In this document: positions 1 through 10,110 of the stretch, piece by piece
How the letters are laid out: each line of letters opens with the position of its first letter
Numbering within the stretch: position 1 is the stretch's first letter
Assembly: GCF_028583425.1 (NCBI RefSeq)
Contig: NC_072791.1
Location: forward strand, 11,985,868 to 12,049,867
Source: Eublepharis macularius
Taxonomy: Eukaryota > Chordata > Lepidosauria > Squamata > Eublepharidae
Direction: 5' to 3'
DNA length: 64,000 nt
Notes under the pieces: model-generated
The model's input: the letters and a program-made list of their open reading frames with translations, nothing else
Databases searched by the model: none
What the model was told of the DNA's origin: nothing
Position numbers and translations under genes: made by a program

Positions 1-778
1 CAGAGTTCCTAGACTGCACTGTTTGCAAAGCAGTCAAAACAAAGGCATTCCCTGTAGCTAAGAAAAGTGGCCGGGTGTCTACAAAGCCACTTGAATTAAT
101 TCACATGGATCTGATTGGTCCATTCCCCAAAAGCCATTCTCAAAATTGTTATGCCCTGGTCCTAACAGATGATTTTAGCCAGTACTCATGGCTGTACGTT
201 ATGAAACACAAGTCTCAAACTTTTGATTTGTTTAAGGTTTGGGCAAAAAGGGTACAAAAAGAGTTGGGGCTGGACATAAAGGCCATCCAGTCTGACCGGG
301 GGGTGGGGATTCATGTCTGTAAAGTTCTCTCACTGGTGTGATAAAAATGGTATATTGCACAGGGTAGCAAATACAAGTGTGCCACAAGAAAATGGTCTGG
401 CAGAAAGGCATGGTGCCATTATACAAGAAAAAATGGCTGTTATGTTAGCTGTTGCTGGTTTGCCAAAAACTTACTGGGCTGAGGCAATTATCTGTGCCTT
501 TTATGTGGTAAATCGTCTGTGGTCCCGTGCTGTGAATGAAATACCTTTTAGGTTACTTTTCAACAGGGACCCTAATCTAAAATTACTAAGGGTGTTTGGC
601 ATGACTTCTTGGGTGCATATCCCTTTAAAACAGCGCAGAAAAGGGGGCCCAAAAGCTTCTAAGATGATATTCATTGGATACCAGAGTGGCATGAAGTCCT
701 ACAGGTTCACCAATGAAAACAAAAAGGTATCTTATAGCCGGTCCGCCAGTGTATGTGAACATGCAAGTTGGAAAAGCA
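1..778 (+). mobile_element. Ty1/copia-type LTR retrotransposon fossil (integrase part of pol)
   Basis: Broken internal fragment of a copia-group element. The translated pieces read as the end of an integrase zinc-binding region (paired Cys near the window start) followed by the integrase catalytic core, with typical copia wording such as HMDLIGPFPKS and a later ENGLAERHG stretch. It is cut by the window edge on the left and replaced by LINE sequence from about 779. No LTR or reverse transcriptase is visible. Several breaks; it looks old and inactive. Confidence 0.85.
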
Positions 779-999
779 GTACCTTGAACTGCTTTAAATT
801 GTTTCTGATGGAATGGAATTAAAGGGGTGCTGTTGGAGACCAGCTATCTCCAGAGTAGGAATAATCTTGTGGAGTTGGGCATAATCTTATCCCTCATCTT
901 ATTCGATCTTTATGTAAAGCCTTTTGGAGAACTCATTCGTAACTATGGAATTGGATGCCATCAGTATGCAGTTAATAACAACCACCACGACAACAACTA
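779..999 (+). mobile_element. LINE reverse-transcriptase fragment (L2/CR1-like)
   Basis: The reading GIILSLILFDLYVKPFGELI...GIGCHQYA matches the stretch just before the YADD active site of L2/CR1-like reverse transcriptases. The second catalytic region is decayed (YAVNN instead of YADD). The same segment recurs at 19376-19580, starting at the same base, so both copies share a junction. The continuation of the RT appears at 1668-1860 after two inserted repeats. Confidence 0.7.
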
Positions 1000-1394
1000 C
1001 CTTGAACTCAATACACCAGACATAACAGCCGCGGAAAATCGAAGAGTCTGGATAATTGACGTAATTCCTGAGGATGCCAGAGGTGAAGAAAAAGAACAAG
1101 CAAAAATGATTAAATATAGAGATCTGGCAAAAGAAACCACCTGACTATGGAAGAAGAATGCAATTGTAGTCTCCATTGTCATCGGGGCACTTAGAACCAT
1201 CTCGAAAAACTTTGCAAATCATATGGAAAAACTATAACTTTCTGACATAACACCTACAGAACTGCAAAAAGACGGCGCTCCATGGAACAGCGTACATATT
1301 ATGCTGACATCTGGTTGATCCTTAAGTCTCCGGTGGAAACTTGTATCAGCTTAAAAAGGCCAATCAGTAACGTCTGCTTCTTGTTGATTGTGTT
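1000..1394 (+). mobile_element. R4/Dong-like LINE 3' end fragment
   Basis: Reads IDVIPEDARGEEKEQAKMIKYRDLAKETT, then after a stop LWKKNAIVVSIVIGALRTISKNF, wording I associate with the C-terminal end of R4-type LINEs. The 3' portion (about 1215-1394) recurs at 58985-59190 next to an (AAT)n tract, which supports a shared 3' terminus. Family name is from memory, so moderately sure. Confidence 0.5.
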
Positions 1395-1664
1395 TTGGAT
1401 AATTCAAATAAGAACAACAACAGTAACAGTAACATCGTTTGTTTTAATTCCTGCCCTTCAGGACAACTTAATACCACACTCAGAGCAGTTTACAAACTGT
1501 GTTATTATTATCCTCACAACAATGACCTTGTGAGGTGGGTGGGGCTGAGAAAGCTCCAAGAGAGCTGTGACTCACCCAGCTGGCTTCAAGTGGATTAGTG
1601 GGGAATCAAACACAGTTGTCCAGATTAGAGTCTTGCCACTCTTAACCATTACACCAAACTGGCT
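1395..1664 (-). mobile_element. tRNA-derived SINE (Sauria-like), reverse orientation
   Basis: On the minus strand it begins with a tRNA-like head (A box near TGTAATGGTTAAGAG, B box region TTTGATTCCCC), followed by the conserved middle with CAGCTGGGTGA and CTCTCTTGGAGC. It ends in a TTG-rich tail. Same family as 28908-29155, 40215-40464, 55222-55460 and 58196-58333. Confidence 0.75.
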
Positions 1665-1667
1665 CTC

Positions 1668-1870
1668 CCAGCTGCATATCTTGCTATCCAAATCACTGTG
1701 GGATGCAGTAGGGATCTTGGGTCACTGCCTGAAGCTGTGGTTAAATGTTTGAAAGCAAAAAAATTGAAAGTGAACCCGGACAAGACAGAAGTGATGCTCA
1801 TAGGGAAGCCAGAGACCTTGAAAGACATTGTACTCTCCTCTTTCAATAGAGTTTGTCTGACCCATGCAGA
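1668..1870 (+). mobile_element. LINE reverse-transcriptase fragment downstream of YADD
   Basis: Reads GSLPEAVVKCLKAKKLKVNPDKTEVMLIGKPETLKDIVLSSF, the part of an L2/CR1-like RT that follows the active site (consensus LKLNPDKTEVM). It continues the fragment at 779-999; the intervening R4-like and SINE pieces are later insertions or rearrangements. A related fragment lies reversed at 31070-31600. Confidence 0.7.
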
Positions 1871-2339
1871 CTCACTTAAGGATCCAGCACTAGTGCTAGA
1901 AAAGCAAGTTAAGGCAGATGCAAAAAAATTCTTGCCACAAACTCAGTGTAGTCTGAAAGATGACCCCCTACCTTGACAAAGCCAGTCTGCCCACCTGAGT
2001 CCATGCCATGTGTGTGGAACAGGCCTATTGGCCCTTGGTTGAGATGCCTGAGCTGTGGTTCAGCTGTAAGTTGTTGCAGACCTGGCTCTGGCCTACCTGG
2101 GAAAAAATGTGCTGGCTTGTTATTTTCCAATACCTGCAGGCCCCTGCCTGTTCTCAAGAGAATCAGCCTTGACACTGGCTCTCACTGTGTCTATCTTCAC
2201 TCCCCTAATTTATGGCTAGCAATGCCAATTAAGAGAGGAAATAGCAAGCCCTGATTGGCTCTTAGCTGGCTGTTAGCTGATAGCGTGACGTCACCAGGCC
2301 TGAAAAGATGGCTGCCTGCTACACACTGGCCCCTTCTCT

Positions 2340-3060
2340 AGGTATTATTCCTTTATCTCTTATCATCAAGATGCCTTGACTTACATGGCATGGAAATGGA
2401 CTCCTTTACCAAGCCTTGTCCTGAGAACCTGTCAGCAAAGAGGCTATGTCAGAGGAGCATAAGGTTTTCTCATTTTACCGACCTGGGAAGCATGGAAGGC
2501 TGAGGCAACCTTGAGCCGGCTATTTTAACCCGGCTTCCGCCAGGATCGAACTCAGGTCGGGAGCAGAGCTATGGAAGTTTCTCAGAGATACATCAGTAAA
2601 GGCATAGGGAGTAACTATAGACTGTATTATTATTTCTGTAAGTATGATCTTAATGGCTAGATCCTATGTTGTTTAATATGTCTATCTTAGAATTACATAT
2701 GCATTGTTTCAACAGTTTCTCAACTTTACATTGGATTTCTGCAGGTTTTACATCTTTCCAAATTTCATGTATATACCTTATTACATATGAACTGAAATGC
2801 CTTGAAATTGACCGTAAGGACTCACACTGCGTAATTCACCTGGAGTCTCAGTGAGAAAGGGAGAGTTATAAATAAAGTAAATAAATAAATAAATAAATAC
2901 AAATGAATAGAATTGCGAGCTCTGCCCGCCTTTCTCCACTCACTGTATTTAACAATAGTCTGATAACTGAGTGAGCAATTCTGTCTCCTGCCAAAAGAGC
3001 AACAACTCTACCGGATGAAGCAATGGCAAGAGCTCTCATTCTTTTGTTCTCCTCTCCTCC
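2340..3060 (+). repeat. Segmental repeat, copy 1
   Basis: About 700 bp closely matching 23345-23455 plus 24345-24960 in the same order and orientation, including the phrase around CTTATCATCAAGATGCCT, a LINE-type 3' tail with (AAATA)n at about 2875-2900, and the following block through AGAGCAACAACTCTACC. Together with the Harbinger pieces (3735 and 25960) this indicates duplication of a few kb about 22 kb apart. Confidence 0.75.
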
Positions 3061-3734
3061 AGTTTATAACAACAACCCCATGTGGTAGGTCTGTTGAGAG
3101 GATGTGACTGGCTCAGAGTCAGCCAGCACTCTGGGACTCAGATGGGTACATGTGTCTGGACTGTGGCCTCAGAAATGCCCCCCTGAGCGAGTGCAAGTAG
3201 CTGACTGGCAACACTGGGATCAAAGTATACCAGAATCATTACAGCCCCATTTACTTACTAACTTAACCTACTTCATGTACCCCCAATCTTTTTCCCTAGT
3301 GGGGACCCAAGGTAACATCCATAAGTCCGCTCTCCTTGTGGGGTTAGGCTGAGTGTGTGTGGCTGGCTCAAAGTCACCCAATGGGTCTATGGCAGATCTT
3401 AAGTCCAACACTCTAACCACTATGCCACACTGGCTCTTTACATCGCTATCCCAGATCTGGGGGAAGATGCCCACAGCTAAATGCCAAGAACACAGAATTG
3501 AACTGGATCAAAGCGAATAGAACAGAATTTCACTGGAACGAATAAAAATATTTACAGAGCAAAGGAACATGAAGGTAGATGCAATAACACGAGCAAGCAT
3601 ATGCACGCACAATAGTACAGTCAATCCTTATGCCTAAGAAATCCCATTAAAACGATTCTGTCTAAAAAAGGTAGTAAACATGAGAATAACCAACCAAATA
3701 ACTAACGTTTCTTGAAGTGGAAATCCCAGAGCAG
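3061..3734. other. Intergenic, old SINE/MIR-like pieces only
   Basis: No gene seen. 3337-3440 resembles a worn tRNA-derived SINE segment (AACACTCTAACCACTATGCC, minus orientation), as does 3085-3230 weakly. The remainder is AT-rich unique-looking sequence. Confidence 0.4.
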
Positions 3735-4520
3735 TTTCGTAGTAATAAAGTTAAGGGGCGTTGCCTTCCTGCACCCTCCGAACCCTGCCTAACACTATGA
3801 TGCAGTTCTTGGGAGCGGCTGTAATCCTGGGCAGCTGCTCATCCACAAGGGGAGGCCCCTAAGTATGGGCTGCAAATATCCAGAGGTGGTGACAGAGACT
3901 CCAGCATTCTCCCTTGCAGGGTTCTTGGAGGGGGAAAGGGCAAGCACTTCCTAACATCAGTCCTCTGCCTAGGACTCGCTCCCCTTCTCGGAGAGCACCT
4001 GCCTGGATTGCTTCCACTTGGACAGGGCGGCCATCCAGACCCTGTGCGAGGAGCTCGGCCCGCTGCTACAGGGCCAAGACTCGGTACCCAGGGCAATCCC
4101 ACTGCTGCAGAAGATGCTGCTTTCCCTCCACTTCCTGGGGACTGGGTCCTTCCAGGGCATTGTGGCAGAGGTCCGGGAGGCCTCCCAATCCTCACCCAGC
4201 TGACACTGCCCCTAGGAGGTGGCCGACCACACCCTAGGCCCAGGATTTCCTGCCTCGTCCCCACCTCATCCCCACTGGGCATCACACCCCAGGAAAGCAG
4301 TAGCGGCTGCCAGTGGAGCTGACTTTCCAGGACGTCTTTGATGCCCACAATAGCTCTATACCATCCTCTGGCATACGGAAGCTCTGACGCAGAAGCTCTG
4401 CTAGTATCCAGCAGAAGATGCCCCTCAGGGAGCCGTGGCCGAGGACTCCACCCCATGACCATCTCTCAACCCCTGCTCCCACCCCAATAAAGATGGTTTT
4501 AACCTTCTGAGGGTCTCATG
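3735..4520 (+). mobile_element. PIF/Harbinger DNA transposon relic
   Basis: Contains a HARBI1-type transposase N-terminal exon (see 3973-4203) and an AATAAA signal at about 4486. Its left part (3735-3960) is repeated at 25960-26200, showing a dispersed family. No terminal inverted repeats or 3-bp target duplication could be recognised, so the true ends are uncertain. Confidence 0.55.
3973..4203 (+). pseudogene. Harbinger transposase (HARBI1-like) exon fragment
   Basis: After a plausible acceptor (CTCTGCCTAG) the frame reads DSLPFSESTCLDCFHLDRAAIQTLCEELGPLLQGQDSVPRAI..., then LLQKMLLSLHFLGTGSFQGIVAEVREASQSS and a stop. This matches the N-terminal helical region of HARBI1-type transposases, where a CEEL-P-LQ helix is followed by a LRFLATGSFQ-like motif and a SQS(T) motif leading into the HTH. 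The frame stops right at SQSSPS and no DDE catalytic segment is recognised downstream, so it is a truncated, non-functional relic of about 76 residues. A domesticated exon cannot be excluded but nothing supports it. Confidence 0.6.
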
Positions 4521-5028
4521 CTATTGCTTGAGATTGAGCTCAGGAACCCCCTTGCACAAGGGGTGAACCCGGTGGGTTGTGCACCATCGGGACACCCAGG
4601 GATGCCTCCCTGTCACGCACCCTGAGACATGACCCTGTGTTGTATGGCAACACTCGTGTAGCCAGCTGCCTGGCAGAGAGCATGCCCTCTCGGGGGCTGC
4701 CCAACTTGGAGGGGCAGGTGTTGGTCCAGAGTGGTCAGAGGCATTGCAACAGGCCGTTCTGAGTTGGGGAGGCAACAGCTGCAACAGCTTCCTGGCATGC
4801 AGGCCGCTACCCAGGGAGCAGCCCCTACTCAGCTGCCCTCACAACATAGGCAGTAGGCAGAGGTATTTCACCAATTGCAAGCCTCTGTTTTTCCTTATGT
4901 GCCTGTCTTGCACACTTGCAAAGAGAGGCTTGGCTAGAGTAGCTGCGATTCTATCAGTGGGTTTTGAAAGGCCTGTTTCTTGCATTTCTGTGAATTCTAT
5001 ACTATTGGAGAAACAGGCCTGTGATTTT

Positions 5029-5888
5029 TTAAAGTTTATTTTATTACAACAAACGACTAACAAAAGTTCACAAAAAGAAACAAAAACAGATGAATGGAAA
5101 CATAGAGGGAGACATACCATTTGGACATTTTACAGAATTTCTTTAAGTTCGTTACTTAATCAATAACTCTTCCGTAATTCCCATATCTTAACATATAACT
5201 TCGACTTTCCTGCGAAAATATCTGCATTTTTATCCCCCATATTTCAGCCTCTAATTTGTTGCCAACCTTCTAACTCTAATTTTCAAATCCACAGATCATT
5301 AGCTCTGACTTCTCATTTACAGAAAGTCCATGAAAGGTTTCCAGATCTTCTCAAAACTAGCTGTTGTTTTATCCCTCAGCAATTCCGTTAATTTTGCCAT
5401 TTCCACAATCTCCAACATCTTCACTAACCGCTCATCTACTGTTGGAAGTTTATTTGATTTCCAATATTGTGCATAAGTTATTCTTGCAGCTGTTGTTATG
5501 TATCTAATCAAAATTCCAAATTCATTTTCTATTGAAATATCCACTAAACTCAATAGGCACATCTCTGGCTTTAATTGTAAGTTACTCTTTAATATTTTTT
5601 GCATTGTTAGGTATATTTGCTTCCAATAGTTTTTAGCAACAGGGCAGGTCCACCACATATGGTAGAAGGAAACTTCATTTTTTTGACAATTCCAACATTT
5701 ATTTGACACCCCATTAAACATCTTAGCTAATTTTTGTGGGGTCATGCACCACCTATACATCATCTTGTAGAAATTCTCTTTCAAATTAGAACATGGTGTA
5801 AAATTTGACCATATTTCCACATTTTCTCCCATTGGTCCATATGGATATTATATCCAAAATGTTTAGCCCATTTAATCATGTAGTCCTT
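5029..5888 (-). mobile_element. 5'-truncated L1 LINE (ORF2 C-terminus and 3' end)
   Basis: Minus-strand ORF at 5317-5832 reads the L1 ORF2 C-terminal segment with the cysteine-rich motif CWNCQKNEVSFYHMWWTC and the closing EKIWKPFMDFL phrase. The A-rich 3' end lies at about 5028-5045. It sits exactly where the gene A paralogue runs uninterrupted (11310-11320), so it is an insertion into copy D. A clean target duplication was not resolved. Confidence 0.85.
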
Positions 5889-6084
5889 CACTTGTATTTG
5901 TCTTTGATAATGATAGCAAGAGAGGGTTTTGTAAATGTCTCGAATCAAATGATTATCCTATATAACGATGCAAGGGTAGTTTTGAGCATGATTCAGGAGA
6001 ATCTGTTTTCCCCACACAAAGAACTAAAATGATAAATATCTGAAAACTTTTCACTGTCTTCCATTTATCTTTTGATCCTTCCAG

Positions 6085-6164
6085 GGAAGGCCTTAAAGCC
6101 AATGATAAAATATTTGCCAGATCTTTGCAGCAGGGAGAATGCAACTTCTCTGTGGCCAGAGCAG
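6085..6164 (+). pseudogene. Orphan linker exon of copy D
   Basis: 80 bp between a good acceptor (TTGATCCTTCCAG) and a good donor (GAGCAG|GTAAGT). It has the same length and phases (1 in, 0 out) as the linker exons of genes A, B and C. The frame is open: GKALKPMIKYLPDLCSRENATSLWPEQ, differing from gene A at three positions (Lys, Met and Asp replacing Gly, Thr and Asn). The intact splice sites and frame suggest recent origin or retained use. Confidence 0.65.
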
Positions 6165-6235
6165 GTAAGTGTGGAACTGCAATTCATTGAACCTGGGTGA
6201 CCGTGCTCCACCCACTCCTCCCTAGGCCAGCCTCA

Positions 6236-7039
6236 ACCACTGGGGTGGTTAGCCCGCTGGGGGGGGGGTGAGAATCAGCAAGCTGGGTGAGCCAATTCCT
6301 CTCCTCTTTCTTACCTGTCAGTGCACCCTTGGCCCGCCTTGGAGTCAGCTACCATGCAAAGCAACTTGAGTGATAGATCTGGATCGGACATTCTGAAGTT
6401 CGCTCTCCTCCCCTGAGTGAGTGCAAAGTATTCCCCAGATCTTGTACATTTCCCCCTGTGCACTCTTGCCCCACCACCTTGTGTCCCGTCTCCTGCCTGG
6501 TGTGCAAAGTCCCCACGGCAGGGAGCTCTTGGGCAGCGCCTCTGGCCATGCATCCACTTACCTTGGGCCATGGCCGCCCTGCCCAGGGTTGGGGTGGAGT
6601 GGGAGTGCATGGTGGGACTGGCAGGGGCAAGGTAAGGACTATGGGAGCACCCCCCCCCCCAAATTTCAGGCCAGGGGACCTGGCAAACCTACTAGTGTTT
6701 GTTTAAGGCCCATTTCATGGTATTCCAAGACCTTTTAGGCAGGAAAAAGGATAATAAACTAGTGATATTCCAGTGTTTTCATTTCTAAAATATTGTTCTG
6801 CAGTGTCTTTAATGCTTCCCACTGTTCTTTGTGGTACTAGCATTAATTTAGAGCCCATTCTGGCCTTTTCCATGCTGTTTGTATAACATTTTGGCTGGGA
6901 AAATCATGATATTCTCTTTAAAAAAATTCTAAAATCTTGTTCTCCAGAGTCTTTAACACATCCAACTGATTTTTGCAGTATCACTATTTGTTTAATGCAT
7001 GGGGACTATGTAAAAGCTGGTACAGACCAGGGGGGAGAA
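6236..7039. other. Intergenic, no gene recognised
   Basis: Homology to gene A stops near 6235. The rest contains G/C-rich sequence with long homopolymer runs (G at about 6256, C at 6649) and AT-rich sequence. No coding or RNA signal was found. Confidence 0.4.
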
Positions 7040-7148
7040 TCTACTTGATGCTGACTGTACTAATCTCATACTGTGTAATCTGCCTTGAGTCTGAGTGAGA
7101 AAGGCGGACCATAGATAGAGAGAGAGAGAGATTAGAGAGAGAGAGAAT
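7040..7148 (+). mobile_element. LINE 3' tail with (GA)n
   Basis: CTGTGTAATCTGCCTTGAGTCTGAGTGAGAAAGGCGGACCATA is the 3' end of a dispersed LINE seen also at 2795-2900, 24690-24800, 26440-26560, 29575-29660 and 62280-62335. Here it ends in a (GA)n tract at 7118-7147. Confidence 0.6.
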
Positions 7149-7418
7149 GACAAGGACGCCCTCTCCCCACTTCCAAGACTTCCCCTTATGTATGCATGGG
7201 AGGCTGGGGTCAGCCTGTCAAGTGGGGAAGGGAATTCCCCCCCCCCCCAAATATTCCTGGATTTCCATCCAGGGGCAGAAACGGGATCAGGTTTTCTTTT
7301 GCAAAATGGTACAGAAGTTCGAGCGATTCTAACGATTGCCTCTTTATTTTGTTTCAGTGTAAAAATAAATACATCCTCGGGCAGGACGGATGCACAAGTG
7401 GGTCCTTTGTGCTGTCTG

Positions 7419-7563
7419 GAGAGTCAAGCTAAGAGTTAAAGGGAAGGAGTCTCGGTTCCTAGAGAGGCCATGAGAAAGCAAGTCACCTGACTTGCCTCAG
7501 TCGCTTCCTGTGTTGAGTGGAAAAGGGGAGGAGAGGCAGCCCTGGAGGACTTTTTTAAAAGAG
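7419..7563 (+). other. Gene A: likely non-coding first exon
   Basis: The stretch from about 7419 to the donor GAG|GTAAGC (7563/7564) is strongly conserved at the same relative position upstream of gene B (minus, ending 42507), C' (ending 42898) and gene C (ending 46043). The conservation and the identical donor suit a 5' UTR exon; it has no long sense reading frame. The transcription start is not defined, and no convincing TATA box is seen. Next acceptor is probably 10011-10012 (CTCTTTGCAG). Confidence 0.55.
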
Positions 7564-7779
7564 GTAAGCAATGGACAAATATTTCCTTTGCAAAATGCCT
7601 CCCTGCTTTTGGCAATAGTAGCCAGAGGGCTCCATTGATCTCCGGGGCTTTCTGGCTGCTCCTCTTCCCTGGCGGTGTACCCGAGTCCTTCTTGCAAGAA
7701 GGGATGCTTCTCCTGCTGTTTTTTCTCTGCGTTGGGCTCTTGCCTGCAACCTCTAGCAAAATAGCCTTTCTTTTGGCCC

Positions 7780-7916
7780 TTCTTTATTTTATTTCATTTG
7801 ATGTACATAATTTATATTCTGCCTTTTCCCATGAGACTCAAGGCAGATTAAGCTGTGTAAGCGAACATGATCGATTGCTGGGACATTCAATAAACAATGC
7901 AATAGAAATTTGAAGA
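7780..7916 (-). mobile_element. LINE 3' tail, reverse
   Basis: ATTTATATTCTGCCTTTTCCC...GAGACTCAAGGCAGAT is the same dispersed tail as 7040-7148 in reverse. The equivalent piece sits at 46270-46390 in gene C's unit, so it predates the unit duplication. Confidence 0.6.
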
Positions 7917-8589
7917 AGTTGAAATCTGGCAGAGAGCTGAAATAATGCTGAAGCAAAACATAAGTAAAGGGATATGACGTATTAACAATGTGTAGCAGCT
8001 ATCTAATAGGAACATTATTACAGCAAAAGGCATTACACAGTGGTATAAACTACAGTCCCCATCCCTTTACCAACACATCTGTGAACCATTCCCTTACTGT
8101 CCAGCTCTATTCCCTGAGTAAAAAGCCCTCCTGAATAATTCAGTTTTATTCATGTGCTCATCATTTGTAGGCAACAGGAGAAGATACATTCTGGCCATGT
8201 CATGTAAGCAATAAAGAAGTCTCCCCCCCCCCCCCCCGCCCAGCCCTGGTAAATTGTGACACAACAAGGAGATGTGTTATCAAGAAGCACTCCATTTTAT
8301 AAAAAAGAGGGCAGCCATGTAATTCCAAAACACAGATCCTTACAGATCCTAGGGATTTTTCCGTGGGGTCCCCCAAACTCACAGGGCCATGGACTTGTTG
8401 AGTGATAAAATGATGAGTTTTCGGGGACCCTATGTAAAAATCCTCAGGGTCTATGAGTATCTGCCCCTTAGATCCTTTTTTTTAAAGCTGTGATGCATTT
8501 AGTCTGTGCCAGCAAGGGGGCGGGGGATGCCTTTGAGTAATCGTATGCCTTTGAGTAATCTTGAGTAATCTTCAGATGTATAACAATTT
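7917..8589. other. Gene A first intron, no feature recognised
   Basis: Partly alignable with 46391-46610 upstream of gene C (for example the phrase ATTACAGCAAAAGGCA). It contains a 17-bp poly-C tract near 8222. No coding signal. Confidence 0.4.
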
Positions 8590-9420
8590 GAGTAATAGTG
8601 GGTTTTGCTGATTTTCAGGATGGCACCTGCAGAAGGCCCTGCTTGGAGGAGCAAAGCTGCTATGGTGGGGCAATGATAGAGAAGCAGTCCCATCATTTTT
8701 TCCATAAGCCTGGCACTGCTATAGTGCAATCATATTCCCACGTGACTTTCCTGATTTTTCTTGCTGTTCTGGAATAGTAAACCTGCATTTTTGAAGGGTT
8801 CCCCTCTTCATTCGTCTATAGCGTACTGAAGGCGGAACGCTGCCTACAGACCCAGCACGCCTTTTCCCGGGAAACAAATCTGCAGTCTTGCAGGTGACTT
8901 CTGTAGCCTGGCGCACTTTGATTTCCTTTGCTAATGCAAGATCTTTGGCTTCTAGAAATTCGCCTGTCCTTTTAAAACTTACCTTTTTTTAAAATCACGC
9001 ACACCTCAGACAATCTGATCCGTTCTTAATTATCCTTTCTTAAGTCCTGAAAGTTGCGTATTAGACTTGGGTTTCTCAATTGAGCCACCAAACTCTGAAA
9101 AGTCTCTTCTTGCTTTTGCTTCCTTGTATGCCAAAGGTATTTGTTTATTTAGAGAATTTTTATGCTTCCTCTCCAAAGAACCTGACAGAGGCATCTTTTA
9201 TGTTTTCATTACGATGTGCTACATTGTAATGAAAACATAAAAGATTAACAATTATTAATTGAAATTCCAGCATAACAGTCCCAGTCTGAGTATAAAAACA
9301 TAGATCCTTGAAGGACAACAAAGAAGGCTTTCTAAACTGAAAGCACCCTATCAAGATATTATTCATAGATCAACAACTTACTTTAAAAGGAACCGTTCAA
9401 AAATCTCATTTTTACTTGGC
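8590..9420 (+). repeat. Conserved upstream block of the SCAN-KRAB-ZNF unit (copy A)
   Basis: Two blocks, about 8600-8990 and 9040-9420, recur in the same order upstream of gene B (minus, 42330-41640), gene C (46610-47035 and 47972-48290), and the first of them at C' (43900-44260). The opposite strand carries a run with the wording RRMKRGTLQKCRFTIPEQQEK that is legible in all copies. They are either intronic/regulatory parts of the duplicated unit or remains of an antisense exon. Confidence 0.55.
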
Positions 9421-9529
9421 ATATAAAGCTCTTCCAACTTGTAATCATATTTGGAGTTCTTGTCTGTGCAGTTAGTCGAAAGATATGAAAGAAATCTGTG
9501 GGCTGGAGCCCTGTAAGGTTTCAGATTTC

Positions 9530-9800
9530 TTACCTCTGGCTTCTCCGTGGCTGTGGCAGCTTCCCTGCAGAACTCAAAGCTGCTGGTGAAATATTCTCTG
9601 GTTGTCTGTAGCATGATTCGAGAGATCCAGCACCTCTGGGACCCTCAGTCGCTCCGTTCTGCTCCCGGTTGACTCTAATTTCACAACCATTTTGTGTGCT
9701 CCCTTCAGCAGCGCATATACTAAAAACTGGAACAATCATTTTGTAAATATCCACCCCACTCCTTGTCCGATATACTCTTCTTTGGCTAATAAAAAATGAA
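9530..9800 (-). other. Block shared with gene B upstream region (antisense ORF)
   Basis: Matches 41390-41600 upstream of gene B; in each case it lies antisense to the gene and just before the SCAN exon. On the minus strand it contains ATGCTACAGACAACC..., open for about 27 codons to a donor-like GAG|GTAAGA at about 9533. The matching frame in the gene B copy stops after about 15 codons, so coding is doubtful. It may be a regulatory or bidirectional first-exon region. Confidence 0.35.
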
Positions 9801-10012
9801 GGTGTCTTTATAGTTTAGGAATTAAGCAGAGTGGAGTCTTGGGTGGAAGCTCCTCTGCACTTGCTCCATCCGGCTTTTTATTTTCAAACACCCTTGATTC
9901 AGGGTGCTCCAAGAGCTATCATGAGTCAGGGGGCATCTCTTTACTGACATACGCACATGTGTGTGTGCACATGCGCAGTTGTGTGTGAAACAGACCAGCC
10001 TACTCTTTGCAG

Positions 10013-10110
10013 GAGATCATAGATCCAGCAGCTGCCTTGAAAAAAGTATCTGGCAGAGGAGGAAGGAGATCCACGTGTGCAGGTGAAGGCTGCTTGGAGA
10101 GGAAGGGAGG
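10013..10110 (+). other. Gene A: 5' UTR part of SCAN exon
   Basis: Follows a polypyrimidine-AG acceptor (TACTCTTTGCAG) that is conserved in gene C (48345) and gene B (41223, minus). An in-frame TGA lies between this acceptor and the ATG at 10111, which fixes that ATG as the first usable start. Confidence 0.55.

Larger units (their letters stand above)
4845..6235 (+). pseudogene. Partial SCAN-KRAB-ZNF gene copy D (intron plus linker exon)
   Basis: 4845-5027 and 5885-6235 match gene A intron and exon sequence at 11190-11650 at high identity. The copy holds only the linker-exon region. No SCAN exon precedes it and no KRAB or finger exon follows before gene A's first exon at about 7.4 kb. The match is interrupted by an L1 fragment (5029-5888) that gene A lacks, so the L1 arrived after the duplication. 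It most resembles gene A, including the ENATSLWPEQ wording. Best read as a remnant of a duplicated gene; use as an extra upstream exon of gene A is an untested alternative. Confidence 0.7.

Noticed and set aside
3839-4462. 207-codon minus-strand ORF over the Harbinger relic
   Set aside because: Proline/arginine/glycine-rich GC artefact with no domain; the plus strand carries the recognisable transposase wording.
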